The notes: generated from the sequence alone by a model not told the origin. 64,000 nt of DNA from Sorangium aterium (GCF_028368935.1 NZ_JAQNDK010000007.1:124001-188000); one strand, 5' to 3'; positions 24,663 to 34,039 are shown, counted from the stretch's first letter. Program-made: numbers and translations.

Positions 24663-25425
24663 TTAGCGCGAGCTTGGTTGCCCTGCCGGTACTCGGCCCT
24701 GGCCGAGCAGCTGGCCGATAGCGTCGTGAACGACACGGGCCGCCTCCTCATCCCCGATCGCGATGGCGCGGGTGAGTGTCTCGGCAAGCGAGGCGACCAC
24801 AGAGGCCCGGGGCGACGGGAGGGGCGGCTCGCCCCCTCGAAGCCCGAGGCCCGGCGGTTGGGCCCGGGTTGGCGCCATCGCTCCCGAAGGGGTGCGATCG
24901 GTGGTCACGTGCCTCCAGAATTGCGGGAAAAGCAACGGATCGCCACGGTTCGCCCCCGTAGATTCGTTCCGCGAGGACATCTCCGGCGCCGAGGCAGCCA
25001 GTGCCAATAGCCGATGGATGACCATCGCAATATTCCGGCGCGATCCGGGCTCCAGGTGCGCTGGCAGCCGAGACATCGCGTGGTCGGCATGGTCGAGTGT
25101 GAGGCGCACGAGGGGAACGGGGCCTAGCACGTCGAGCACGTGGCCCAGCCTCTGCTCATATTTATCGGCTGTCCGAATCGCCTTCACATGGTCCGGATAC
25201 TGCTCGGCAAGCTTTCCAGAAAGAACCCGCTCAGCGAACTCGGCGAAGGTGGTTTCCCCGGAGGCACGGGCGCGCGCTTCGCCCCTGCACAGGTGGTTGA
25301 TCGCGAGCCGGACGTCACGGAGCGCGCTGCCCTCGCGCGCGGCAGCCTGCTCCAGCAGCGGCAGGCCGAGCACGATCCTGGGGGTGTCAAGATAGTTGGC
25401 CGTTGATCTGGTCACATCCTCATGA
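24663..25425 (-). pseudogene. Tyrosine recombinase with the catalytic core deleted (recombinase-tail copy 2)
   Basis: One open frame joins an N-terminal region (LLEQAAAREGSALRDVRLAI, AEFAERVLSGKLAEQYPDHV), the core-binding segment VPLVRLTLDHADHAMSRLPA with LEPGSRRNIAMVIHRLLALA, and then directly the tail (FWRHVTTDRTPSG, ASVVASLAETLTRAIAIGDE, EAARVVHDAIGQLLG). Comparison with the copy at 34.4-35.5 kb shows that the catalytic domain following IHRLL.LAA is missing here, although the frame was kept. It cannot recombine DNA. The ~150 bp beyond its stop also match the 34.3-kb copy, so the repeated unit is larger than the gene. Confidence 0.75.
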
Positions 25426-25560
25426 GTGCTTGAGCCTCGTGAGCCTGGGGGTTGAGGGGCACGGCGCCGATCGGTGTCCAGTTGCGAGTCTGGCCGGTCC
25501 AGCGCAAGGGCGTCCTGCGGCGGGCCCGCTGGTAGAGGGCATGGCGGGCGGCGAGCAGCG
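25412..25560 (-). pseudogene. Possible transposase C-terminal remnant
   Basis: The minus strand encodes LLAARHALYQRARRRTPLRW, then TGQTRNWTPIGAVPLNPQ, which resembles the C-terminal tail of integrase-core (IS3-like) transposases. The fragment is short and the evidence weak. Confidence 0.3.
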
Positions 25561-25987
25561 CGCCGTCGCGCCCGCCGAGCTCCGTGCACCACACGGCGGC
25601 TCTGGCCCTCCGCGGCACCAGCCCTCCGCGGCACCACGGCACGGCCGCAGCCCGGGCGGCACCGGTGGCGGAGGCAGCGGTGAGCCCCCCGTCGGGGTCG
25701 CCTTCACAGCGACGTCGGTGTTTGAGGAAGGGCACCGGGTGGCGGTCATCGGCGCAGGGTCACGACCGCGATCGCCAGGGCCAGCCCGAGCGCGTGCGCG
25801 TGCGGATGCGGCGGCTCGATGACGTCGGCCGCAGGGTACGGATCCGAGGTGATTGCCTCCACGCCGGGCCTGGGCGGTGTCATGCGTGTAGGCGCGACAA
25901 GACGATTCGCATTTTCACCTCGCACCACTCGCGGGGCATCCCGCGCTAACCACGCGCACATCATCCGATGACGATGACCGTCAAGTG
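25561..25987. other. No gene recognised
   Basis: About 430 bp between recombinase debris and the type VI island. Frames on both strands are Pro/Ala/Arg-rich and do not look like real proteins. The short stretch before 25988 is the 3' flank of the beta-propeller gene and shows no clear terminator. Confidence 0.45.
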
Positions 25988-26998
25988 TCAACGGATGGGA
26001 GCGTTGTCGACGTGGTCGATCCGCTCCCAGCGGCTGCCCTCGAGGCGCACGATGTCCTTCGAGCCGACGACCCAGAGCGCGCCGCCGACGCTGTCGACCG
26101 TGTGCGCGTCCTCGATCTCGGGCACGAGCCCGGTCGAGACTCGCCGGAGGCTGCCGCGCTCGTAGGTGAAGAGGCCGCGCGGATTGGCGCCGCTTGCCAG
26201 GTAGATCCGGCCGTCGTGCCTGGTGATCGACGTGAACATCTGGCGCCGGCCCGAGACCGCGACCGCGCGGAAGCCTTCGCGCCGGTTGCCGCGGAGGAGC
26301 GTGCCTTCGCGCCCGCAGATCCAGATGCGCTTCTCGTCCTCGACGAAGATGCTCACCAGCGCCGCGGCCGTGACGGGCGGGAGAGCGGTGAACGTGGCGC
26401 CGTCCCAGACGAGGATCGTGCCGCGCGTCCCGATGACGTAGATCTCGTCCTCGCGTGGACCGTCGACGCAGTAAAAGACCTTGTGCTCCGCGGCCGGCGA
26501 GCTCGGCGCGCGCAGGAGCGCCCGGGCCCGCTCCTCGGGATCTTGCAAGAGCGAGCGATCGAGGTGCTCCCAGCGGCCGGCGCCGAAGTCTCCGCCGACA
26601 CGGCGATAGACCTGCCCCCCGTCGCCGCAGGCGTAGAGGTGGTCGCCGACAGGGCGGAGGCGCGCGAGGCGCCCCCAGCGCTCGGCGTCGGGCGAGGTGA
26701 TGCCGGCGCCGGGGATCTTCTCGCGCGGGAACGGTGGCCGCACGAGCACGACGTCTCCCTCGGCGGAGAGCACGCAGAACGAGGTCGGCGCGCCGGGCGC
26801 GGGGGTGAAGCGGGCGATCGCGGTGACCGCGACCTGGAGGTCGTCGTAGAACCACTTCACCGGCCCCGCATCGCCGGCATCGTAACGGCAGAGCCGGGTG
26901 AACGGCGTGAAGGGCTCCTGGCCGTCTGGCACGCCGGCGACACAGAGGAAGTCCGCGGCAGCGGCCTTGGCGCGGGTGAAGGTGAGCGGCGTCGTCAT
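25988..26998 (-). CDS. Beta-propeller-like protein encoded directly behind a T6SS effector
   Basis: 336 residues from the ATG at 26998, 19 bp after the effector stop. It lacks a signal peptide and contains repeated propeller-blade-like strands: PVGDHLYACGDGGQVYRRVG, EIYVIGTRGTILVWDGATFT, KRIWICGREGTLLRGN, RHDGRIYLASGANPRGLFTY, GGALWVVGSKDIVRLEGSRW. A seven-bladed fold is likely. Its position as the last gene, immediately after a nuclease effector, is where immunity genes normally lie, so it may be the cognate immunity protein; propeller-type immunities are uncommon but known in principle. A cargo or adaptor role is the alternative. Confidence 0.65.
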   Translation of the reverse strand: MTTPLTFTRAKAAAADFLCVAGVPDGQEPFTPFTRLCRYDAGDAGPVKWFYDDLQVAVTAIARFTPAPGAPTSFCVLSAEGDVVLVRPPFPREKIPGAGITSPDAERWGRLARLRPVGDHLYACGDGGQVYRRVGGDFGAGRWEHLDRSLLQDPEERARALLRAPSSPAAEHKVFYCVDGPREDEIYVIGTRGTILVWDGATFTALPPVTAAALVSIFVEDEKRIWICGREGTLLRGNRREGFRAVAVSGRRQMFTSITRHDGRIYLASGANPRGLFTYERGSLRRVSTGLVPEIEDAHTVDSVGGALWVVGSKDIVRLEGSRWERIDHVDNAPIR

Positions 26999-27017
26999 GG
27001 TGATGTCTCCCTCGACC

Positions 27018-28427
27018 TCAGTAGCGACCGCCCGGGCGCATGCCGGTGCTGAGCGCCTCGTACTGCGGGCTCCCGGCCACGGTCGGCATGATGGTGGTGC
27101 GGCCGAGCTGCGCGCGGTCAACCCCGGCGAAGCCCGCCTGCACCGCGGCGCGGATCTGCGCCTCGCACTCCCGGCGGAGGTTGACGACCTGATTCTCCGA
27201 GAGGTCGATGATGCTGCCGATGGCGGTCGTCCCCGGCGGCGTGCCGTTCACGCCCAGCTGGGCGATGCTCGCGTCCACGCCGTGCGCCTCCCAGTGCTCC
27301 GAGCCGTCGTCGCCGGCGTTGCCCTGGAGGCAGATGGCGGGCCCGTCGCCGAATGACGGGAAGTTGGGGATGCGCTTCATCCCCGCCTCGCCCTCGGCCC
27401 TCGTGCCATAACGAAGGGTGTAGTCGGGCACGATGTGGTGCGCCTGGTAGCCGGGTTCGCACGTGCCGCGGATAGTGCTGTATGGGCCGACGTTGCAAGG
27501 CCGGTCTCGCTCGCGCGTCACGCGCACGTTGCCCGCTGCGGCGGCGAGCCGCGCATTTTCCTCCTGTCGCGCGCGCTGCGCCCGCAGGCGCTCGGCGTTC
27601 TGCCGGATCTTCTCGGCCGAGGGCCACGGCTGCCTCACGAGCTGCTCGAGCTGCTCGGGCGTCATCTGGCGGAAGTCGACGAGGGTGCCCGCCTTGAGCG
27701 AGAGCTGATTGTTGGTGCTATCTACCTGGTTCCAGTACCAGCCGCTCGATCCATAGGCGGCACTCCGCTGGTCGGCGCTCATCTGGCCATAAAGGTGCTG
27801 ATCGATGCTCCGGGCGAACATGCCTTCATTGCCGATGTAATACTGACCGGCCATCTCCCCGAGGCCTGCTCCCAGCGCACCGAGGCCGAGCAGCGCGTTG
27901 AGCCTGGCGGCCGCCCCCATGGGCCCCGCGGCGGGCGCGCTCCCCGGCGTCGTGGCCGTGCCCGTGCCCGTGTAGGCCCCCGTCGTGTCGAGAAAGGCGA
28001 CCTGGACCGGGCGGTCGCTGGCGCTCATCACCCGCGTGTCCCGCACGAAGATGAGCTTCCCCTCGGTGTTGCGGTCGTTCATCCACCAGGCGTCGTCGTG
28101 GCGGATCGCGTTTGTGCCCTCGATGCGCACGGTGGGCGAGTAGGTCTTGGGCTCGCAGACGCTGCCTACCGTGCCCGATTTGACCCCGAGCCCGCTGCCC
28201 GGCTCATCACCCTGGCACGTCGTCACCTTCGATCCCATGTTGTGCGACCGATCGCCGGTCTGCAGCACGGTGGTCGCGGTGTCCACGGCCGCCTGGTTCT
28301 GCCTTGCGTAGATCGAATAAGGGATGGGGACGAGCGCCGGGCCGACCGGCGTCTTGCAGACATCCGGGCAGGTCGAGACGATGATGCCTTCGCCTATGTC
28401 GCGGCTGCCCTCGCGCGGGATGCTCAT
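27018..28427 (-). CDS. DUF4150 PAAR-like effector with C-terminal AHH-type nuclease
   Basis: 469 residues. The N-terminal ~130 residues are a DUF4150 PAAR-like tip domain (TCPDVCKTPVGPALVPIPYS, SKVTTCQGDEPGS, NAIRHDDAWWMNDRNTEGKL). A Gly/Ala-rich middle (GAAARLNALLGLGALGAGLG) and a charged helix follow. The C-terminal toxin domain has the AHH motif (A329 H330 H331 in GYQAHHIVPD) and a later His/Glu pair in GSEHWEAHG, matching HNH/AHH nucleases. Such fusions sit on the VgrG spike and are delivered by type VI secretion. The start overlaps the stop of the DUF2169 adaptor by ATGA. All motif residues are present. Confidence 0.82.
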   Translation of the reverse strand: MSIPREGSRDIGEGIIVSTCPDVCKTPVGPALVPIPYSIYARQNQAAVDTATTVLQTGDRSHNMGSKVTTCQGDEPGSGLGVKSGTVGSVCEPKTYSPTVRIEGTNAIRHDDAWWMNDRNTEGKLIFVRDTRVMSASDRPVQVAFLDTTGAYTGTGTATTPGSAPAAGPMGAAARLNALLGLGALGAGLGEMAGQYYIGNEGMFARSIDQHLYGQMSADQRSAAYGSSGWYWNQVDSTNNQLSLKAGTLVDFRQMTPEQLEQLVRQPWPSAEKIRQNAERLRAQRARQEENARLAAAAGNVRVTRERDRPCNVGPYSTIRGTCEPGYQAHHIVPDYTLRYGTRAEGEAGMKRIPNFPSFGDGPAICLQGNAGDDGSEHWEAHGVDASIAQLGVNGTPPGTTAIGSIIDLSENQVVNLRRECEAQIRAAVQAGFAGVDRAQLGRTTIMPTVAGSPQYEALSTGMRPGGRY

Positions 28428-29497
28428 GCGTCGCTCCCCGGGCTCACGAGCCCTCGCTCGTCACACCACGGCAGCGCCGCGGCCTTTTCGAGGCTCGCGG
28501 CAGCGAGATCGATACGATCGAAGCCCTGCGACATGGCCACCCAGGCGCGCCAGGTGAGCTGGACAGACCAAGGCGGCTCGCCGCGGACATCGATGTGCAT
28601 GCCATCGAGGTGGAGGCGCACCGGGACGCGGCGCCCCCGCTCCCACTTGAACCAGGCCCAGAGCGAGTGGCCGGGCAGCGTGAACGCGAGCGCGCCGCCC
28701 CCCGGCGTGAGGCCCTGGAGCTCGACGCGCTCATCGCCGCGGAGATGGCCGGGCAAGACCAGGCCGGGGTGCGCGGTCTGGTAGAAGCGATAGTCGAAAT
28801 CGGCGGGGAGCTGAGGGTGGCGAGTCGCCAGCCAGGCGTCGTCGTAGGTGCCGGCGAAGCGGCTGCGAAACTGCCACCAGGGCGGCACGGGCCCGAAGCC
28901 CTGCGGTTCTGGCCGCGCCGCCGGGTCGCCCACAGGCTCGGCCTCGCTGTCGATGGTGGGCGCGGGGTAGGCGCGATCGGCCGGCGTGTGGCGGCGATCG
29001 AGGACGCCCCGGCCGATGGGGTTGCGCGCGTCGACGTTGCCCTCGGGATCGCCGATGACGACGCCGCCGGCGGCCGATCGGTAGTCGATGGACGCGCGGG
29101 CCGCCGGCTCTCCCGTGGAAAGCCGAAACCCGCCGGCGTCCGGCTCGAACGCGCGCGGCGCATACGCCCTCAGGAAGCGCGTGTATTCCCCGACGCGCGC
29201 GCCCACCTGCCAGACGTGCGCGGCCACGCCCCCGGGGGCGTGGCCATCAGCGAGGAGGGTGACGTCGGCCGCGGGCTTGAAAGGGATGAGCAGGCCGACC
29301 CGGAGCATCGGTGTCGCATGCGGATCACCCTCGTACTCGTCGGCGAGGATCAAGGATTGATCGGGGGCGATCGACAGCCGGCCTTCGGGCGAGAGTAGAA
29401 GCGTGCCCCTTGCCGCGACGACGGCCATGGCTGCGCCGTCACGGTGCTTCTGCTCGAACCCTAGCGCGGCGAAGGGGGTCGCGTTGGCGGCCAACAT
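28424..29497 (-). CDS. DUF2169 type VI secretion adaptor
   Basis: 357 residues from the ATG at 29497 (MLAANATPFAALGFEQKHRD), which matches the usual N-terminus of DUF2169 proteins. Family segments follow: MAVVAARGTLLLSPEGRL, GDPHATPMLRVGLLIPFKP, ADVTLLADGHAPGGVAAHVW, and near the end LPGHLRGDERVELQGLTPGG. DUF2169 proteins are adaptors that load PAAR-like effectors on VgrG. Here it is coupled by ATGA to the DUF4150 effector, as expected for a cognate adaptor. The frame is intact. A 26-codon copy of a DUF2169 N-terminus lies directly upstream. Confidence 0.85.
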   Translation of the reverse strand: MLAANATPFAALGFEQKHRDGAAMAVVAARGTLLLSPEGRLSIAPDQSLILADEYEGDPHATPMLRVGLLIPFKPAADVTLLADGHAPGGVAAHVWQVGARVGEYTRFLRAYAPRAFEPDAGGFRLSTGEPAARASIDYRSAAGGVVIGDPEGNVDARNPIGRGVLDRRHTPADRAYPAPTIDSEAEPVGDPAARPEPQGFGPVPPWWQFRSRFAGTYDDAWLATRHPQLPADFDYRFYQTAHPGLVLPGHLRGDERVELQGLTPGGGALAFTLPGHSLWAWFKWERGRRVPVRLHLDGMHIDVRGEPPWSVQLTWRAWVAMSQGFDRIDLAAASLEKAAALPWCDERGLVSPGSDA

Positions 29498-29499
29498 GG

Positions 29500-29577
29500 C
29501 TAGCGGCGGTGGACGGCGACGCGGGTGCCGTCGATGAGGTGCGTCGCAGCAAAGGCGGTTCGATTCACGGCCAGCAT
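29500..29577 (-). pseudogene. DUF2169 N-terminal fragment
   Basis: Encodes MLAVNRTAFAATHLIDGTRV and a short tail before a stop at 29500, two bases ahead of the intact DUF2169 gene. It repeats the start of that family but in a separate frame and with a different sequence, so it is a relic of a second adaptor gene that was largely deleted, not a duplication of the present one. Confidence 0.6.
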
Positions 29578-29721
29578 GGCACTGCTCAGGTAGGATCGAT
29601 GACGAACTCGATCTTGGTCCCTGCATGGACACCAAGAAGGACGACACCGGACGGGACGCCGCGGGATGTGGCTCGGCATGAAGCTCCGGGCTCGAACCGC
29701 TTTCTGCGACCGCATTCAGGG

Positions 29722-31638
29722 CTAGTTGAGATCGATCGGATCGCCGAAGACCTGGACATGCTCGCTCCCATCGACCAGGATCCTAACGCCCTTGAGCGTG
29801 ATGTTGCCGTCCTTGTCCATCACGAACTTCGATTTGCCGCACGTGATTTCGATCTTCTCCCCGACGTCGATGGTCTGATTCCGGCCAATCTGCACTACCT
29901 CGTCGACACCCACGGCGCGGGCGCGGATCATCCCCACCGCTTCGCGCAGGCTATTCAGCACGCTCTTCGTGGCGTTGTTGCCGACCGTGACGTCCTCGTT
30001 GTGACCGATCCCCGTCGTCCGGTCGCGGCCGATCGTCGTCTCCTGATCGTTCTTGACCAGCTTGTGGAGGTCCTTCTCGGCTTGCATCCTGACGAGCTCG
30101 CTACCGGCCTTGTCCTCGAACATGATCTCGTTGTAGCCGTACGTGGACGGGCTCGAGTTGCTCTTCCAGCCGCTCTGCGTCTTGTTCATGGGCAGCGAGT
30201 AGGGCGTCTTCTGGAGGTTGGTGTACACGCGGCCGACGATGATGGGCCGGTCGGGATCGCCGCCGAGGAAGTCCACGATGACCTCCTGTCCGATGCGCGG
30301 CAGGTTGGTCCCGCCGAAGCCGGCGCCGCCCCAGGGCTGGCTGACGTGGATCCAGCACGACGAGTCGTTGTTCATCTTGCTCTCGCGGTCCCAGTGGAAG
30401 TGGGCGCGCACGCGGCCGAACTCGTCGACGTGGATCTCCTCGCCGGGCGGACCGACCACCGTGGCGCTCTCGACGCCCTGCGCGCGGGGCTTGCGCGTGC
30501 GCAGCGGCGGTCGGTAGGGCGCGTCGGCGCTCACGGCGACGCAGGAGTGGTCCCACTCGGCCGGTACCTCGCCGGAGAGCTGGGACTCGAGGACGAGCAG
30601 CTTCTTGTCGGGACCGAGCTCGCTCTTCGGGTGCTCGAGGAACGAGAGGACGGCGCCCGGTGCGGGATCGATGACGTTGGTCTTGAACACGATCTCCCGT
30701 GCCGAGGCGCGCTTCGCCTCCAGCCGACGCTGAGCGAGCGCCTCGCCCTCGGACTCGTCCGCGCGGTACTTGCCCTGATCGTCGGCTGTCGGCGAGCTCT
30801 CGCCCTTTTGACTTTCGAACAGGAACGCGCCAGGCACATAATGGAAGCGCTCCAGCTGATCTTCCACGGGGCCGGCGCCGGAGGCGGTGGCCAGGAGCTT
30901 GTAGTTCGCGGGCCTCCGGTGGTCGTGGTCGCGCACCGTGTACTTGCCGGGTCGCAGGCGGCGGCCGACGACGACCTTGGTGACGTGCTCGCGGTCGGCG
31001 TCGGTCGGGTGATCGCGGTAAGTGATGGGCACGCGGGCGACGTTCGCCTGGGGGCGGTCGTCGAGGACGAGCCGGCTCTCTCCGCCGTTGTCGAAGTAGA
31101 AGCTCACCCCGGCGTCCTCCAGCATGCGGCTGATGAAGGTGTAGTCGCTCTCGCCGTACTGGACGCGGTACTTGCGCTTCTTGTACTCGCCGGCAAGCTG
31201 CCGCGTGGGGGAGATGCCCCACTCGCCGAGGAGCTGCAGCACGATGTCGACCTCCGACTTGTGCTGGAACATGCGGTAGTTGCGGCGCTGGGTGGCGAGC
31301 CAGAGCCGCGGGACCAGGGTCAGCTCGTAGGTGGAGAGGTAGCGCTCCTCGACGGCCACCTGCTGGAGGTGGCTGCACAGTCCGGACCAGACGCGGGTCT
31401 GATTCGCGTGCGCGGTGAAGGTCATGGGCTGGCCGATGACGGCTTCGAAGTCGATATCCGGGTTGTCCGATACGGCGACGATCTGGACCTCGAAGAGCGA
31501 GGACATCCGCTCGGTGACCTGGAAGCGACGCACATCGAGCATGTCGCCCGACGCGATCTGCACCTCGACTCGGTAGACCCCCGAGCTCAGTCCGGTTCCC
31601 TTGTTTCGCATGCTCGGGTGCGTGTCGGCCATGGGCAT
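29722..31638 (-). CDS. vgrG: VgrG spike protein, type VI secretion
   Basis: 638 residues. The gp27-like base (about 20-300) has LFEVQIVAVSDNPDIDFEAV, YLSTYELTLVPRLWLATQRR and NYRMFQHKSEVDIVLQLLGE. The gp5-like OB-fold follows with HVDEFGRVRAHFHWDRE, WIHVSQPWGGAGFGGTNLPR and IGQEVIVDFLGGDPDRPIIV. A C-terminal beta-helix needle has repeated strands (ETTIGRDRTTGIGHNEDVTV). Length and domain order are normal and no toxin extension is present. VgrG forms the trimeric tip of the T6SS tube; no T6SS structural genes lie in this window, so it is an orphan spike that would use a machine encoded elsewhere. Confidence 0.93.
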   Translation of the reverse strand: MPMADTHPSMRNKGTGLSSGVYRVEVQIASGDMLDVRRFQVTERMSSLFEVQIVAVSDNPDIDFEAVIGQPMTFTAHANQTRVWSGLCSHLQQVAVEERYLSTYELTLVPRLWLATQRRNYRMFQHKSEVDIVLQLLGEWGISPTRQLAGEYKKRKYRVQYGESDYTFISRMLEDAGVSFYFDNGGESRLVLDDRPQANVARVPITYRDHPTDADREHVTKVVVGRRLRPGKYTVRDHDHRRPANYKLLATASGAGPVEDQLERFHYVPGAFLFESQKGESSPTADDQGKYRADESEGEALAQRRLEAKRASAREIVFKTNVIDPAPGAVLSFLEHPKSELGPDKKLLVLESQLSGEVPAEWDHSCVAVSADAPYRPPLRTRKPRAQGVESATVVGPPGEEIHVDEFGRVRAHFHWDRESKMNNDSSCWIHVSQPWGGAGFGGTNLPRIGQEVIVDFLGGDPDRPIIVGRVYTNLQKTPYSLPMNKTQSGWKSNSSPSTYGYNEIMFEDKAGSELVRMQAEKDLHKLVKNDQETTIGRDRTTGIGHNEDVTVGNNATKSVLNSLREAVGMIRARAVGVDEVVQIGRNQTIDVGEKIEITCGKSKFVMDKDGNITLKGVRILVDGSEHVQVFGDPIDLN

Positions 31639-31819
31639 TCCTAGCCCGGTCTACCCTGCGCTTGTAGAGCGGACAGCCGATGCTATCCGGCAGCCATCCC
31701 TGTCCGCAAGAGGGGCCCGCGCGCATTGTACGCTCAGGGCTCTGCCAGTGCGGCCGTTCAGACGGTCGAACGCCCACACATTGACGCCTCGTGTTGATGG
31801 TTGCAGTATCGCCGGCGGA
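31639..31819. promoter_or_regulatory. Divergent promoter region between vgrG and the DUF2169 fusion
   Basis: 181 bp separate the starts of the two oppositely oriented genes. It must hold both promoters. GTTC-N8-GAAC near 31763-31778 is an imperfect palindrome that could be a regulator site; no clear sigma-54 or house-keeping promoter was recognised. Confidence 0.35.
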
Positions 31820-34039
31820 GTGAAGGTCGTCTCCCTTTCGCAGCTCCCCGTTGGCCTGGTCGTGTGGCAACCCCATCCAGGCGCCTGGATGCAGACGTTC
31901 GTCTGTAAAAGCACGTTCAAGCTGTACCCCGGTGTGTGTGCCCTCGCGGCCGAGCAGGAGCCGCTCCACCTATCCGACCGCCACTGGCGCGACGACGCGT
32001 GCTGGAGTCTCTATGCGGCCTCCGACTTCGTCCCCCACCGCGCCCGGGCGGACGTCGTCCTCGTTGGCCACGCCTTCTCGCCCAACGGCACGGCAGTCCG
32101 ATCCCTCACTGCCCGCGTGATCGTGAATGACATCGACAAGGCCATCGAGGTCTACGGAGCTCGCAGCTTCACGCAGCACGGCGTCCTCGATCAGAGCTCG
32201 CGCTTCACCAGGATGCCGCTGCTCTGGGAGTACGCGGGCGGCGGTCCCGGCACCTCCAACCCCGTCGGCATGCCCCCCCATGCTCGCGACATCCACGGGC
32301 GACGCAACCTCCCCAACCTCCAGCGTCCAGGCGCTGTCGTCATCGGGCCGGACGACGTCATCGAGCCCGTGGGATTTGGACCCGTTGCCTCCGGATGGCC
32401 CACCCGCCGGCAGAAGCTGGGGCGCTACGCGGCCACGTTCCCCGGCAACGACTGGCACCGTCAGCCCCTGCCCCCGGACCTCGACGTCAGCTACTTCAAC
32501 GCCGCGCCGGTCGACCAGCAGACCACCGCGCTCCGCAATGACGAGCGGCTCATCCTCGAGCATCTCCACCCCGAGCACCCGCACCTCGTCACGAGCCTCC
32601 CGGGGCTCCACCCCCGCGCCTACGTCGACCGCCCCGGCGAGCCCTCGCAGGGCGTCGCCATGTGGCCCGATCTGCTCTGGATCAACACCGACCGCTGCAT
32701 CTGCACGGTGACCTGGCGCGGCCAGGTCCCGCTCCGAGAGCCGCAAGAGGCCGGGCAGATCCTGGTCGCGCTGGAGGGGCCTTATCAGACCCTCGTAAGT
32801 AACGACAGCGAGGGCGTGGCCAGCAGTTCTGGAGTGGGGCTCGCGAGCGGCCGGGCCGGCGCCGCGATGAGCGAGATCGGGCTCCAAGCGCCCTACGACC
32901 AGGCGCACGATGGCGATAGCGCCGTGCACAACGAGGATGACCCTGAGGTCTGCACCCTGCCGTTGGACGTGAATCAGGATCTCGCCGTCTCCCGGCTGGC
33001 CCTACCGTTCGCCACAGTGCCCGCGGGCCAACCTGCTCCCCCGTCGAGCCCGGCGCAGCGCCTCGCAGTCCCCCCCTTCGTGCAGTCCGCGCCGCCGGCG
33101 GCCGCGGTACCCCCGTCGAGTCGGGCACAGCACCTCGAGGCCGCGGCCGCTGCGTTCGTTCAGGCCGCGCCACGAGCAGCCGCGGTACCCACTCCGGCAG
33201 CCGCGGCGCAGCCGCCCGCCGATGCGCCCACTGCCACCAGCGCGGCTTCACTGGTCGCCGCGAAGCCCGCGTTGCCATTCGTGCAGGGCGAGCGAGCTGA
33301 GCCTGCGCTACGTCACCAAGCAGAGTCTTCGCCGCGAGGGGCGGAGCCAGCAGAGGCTCCTGACAAGGTGCTGCGTCCGCCGCTTGTCGCGATCCCTCCA
33401 GCGCTGTCGCCTGCGCTGCACGCGCCGCCTGCGCCTGAGCGCGATGCGAGGTCTCCGCCCCTGACGGCAAAGGAGCCCGCCCCTCCTGCCATGCTCGGCC
33501 CACTGGCGAGGCCAGACATGGGGGCGATGGAGCCCTCGGCAGAGGAGGCGCCCGAGCCTGACACCCAGGCGAAAAAGCCTGGTCCGCTCCCCGCGCCGGA
33601 GGAGCCCGTACCGCCTCTCGCGGCCTACCCCATCGAGCGTTGCGCAGTCATTGCGGCCAAGCTCGCGCAGCGGCCGGCGGACTGCGACACCATCCTCAAA
33701 GCGGAGAAGCTCACGCCGAAGAATTGGCAGTCGCTGCACGAACAGTGGCTTGACGAGATCCAGGACGAGATCGCGCGCCGGAAGAAGAAGCTCCTGTCAG
33801 CGTACGACGCGGCCTACGTGGCGGCACTCGAGAAGGAGCGCGGGCCGATCACAGCGGGCGAGTACGCACAGCTTGTGATCTCGGCCGAGCAGGGGCAGGG
33901 CCAGGCGGCACTGGCCGAGCTGGGCCTGCCGGATGAGTCGATGATGCGGATCCGGCGGGTGTGGCTGGAGAGGATCGTGAAAGACAAGAAGGCGGCGGCA
34001 GCGGTGCGGGCTGCAATGCGGAAGGCGGACGAAGCTTGA
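31820..34039 (+). CDS. DUF2169 protein with Ala/Pro-rich linker and C-terminal helical domain
   Basis: 739 residues from the GTG at 31820; the frame extends further upstream but only into non-conserved sequence that overlaps vgrG. Residues 1-330 form a DUF2169 domain (LPVGLVVWQPHPGAWMQTFV, ADVVLVGHAFSPNGTAVRSL, RNDERLILEHLHPEHPHLVT, PDLLWINTDRCICTVTWRGQ). Residues about 370-580 are a long Pro/Ala/Ser linker. The C-terminal ~130 residues are charged and helical (ERCAVIAAKLAQRPADCDTI, NWQSLHEQWLDEIQDEIARR). Myxobacterial DUF2169 proteins with such extensions occur in orphan VgrG islands, probably as adaptors. The C-terminal domain is unknown. Not itself a clear effector. Confidence 0.78.
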   Translation: MKVVSLSQLPVGLVVWQPHPGAWMQTFVCKSTFKLYPGVCALAAEQEPLHLSDRHWRDDACWSLYAASDFVPHRARADVVLVGHAFSPNGTAVRSLTARVIVNDIDKAIEVYGARSFTQHGVLDQSSRFTRMPLLWEYAGGGPGTSNPVGMPPHARDIHGRRNLPNLQRPGAVVIGPDDVIEPVGFGPVASGWPTRRQKLGRYAATFPGNDWHRQPLPPDLDVSYFNAAPVDQQTTALRNDERLILEHLHPEHPHLVTSLPGLHPRAYVDRPGEPSQGVAMWPDLLWINTDRCICTVTWRGQVPLREPQEAGQILVALEGPYQTLVSNDSEGVASSSGVGLASGRAGAAMSEIGLQAPYDQAHDGDSAVHNEDDPEVCTLPLDVNQDLAVSRLALPFATVPAGQPAPPSSPAQRLAVPPFVQSAPPAAAVPPSSRAQHLEAAAAAFVQAAPRAAAVPTPAAAAQPPADAPTATSAASLVAAKPALPFVQGERAEPALRHQAESSPRGAEPAEAPDKVLRPPLVAIPPALSPALHAPPAPERDARSPPLTAKEPAPPAMLGPLARPDMGAMEPSAEEAPEPDTQAKKPGPLPAPEEPVPPLAAYPIERCAVIAAKLAQRPADCDTILKAEKLTPKNWQSLHEQWLDEIQDEIARRKKKLLSAYDAAYVAALEKERGPITAGEYAQLVISAEQGQGQAALAELGLPDESMMRIRRVWLERIVKDKKAAAAVRAAMRKADEA

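Noticed and set aside
29311-31644. Plus-strand frame opposite vgrG
   Set aside because: VgrG domains are complete on the minus strand; the shadow is Val/Asp/Leu-rich without a domain.
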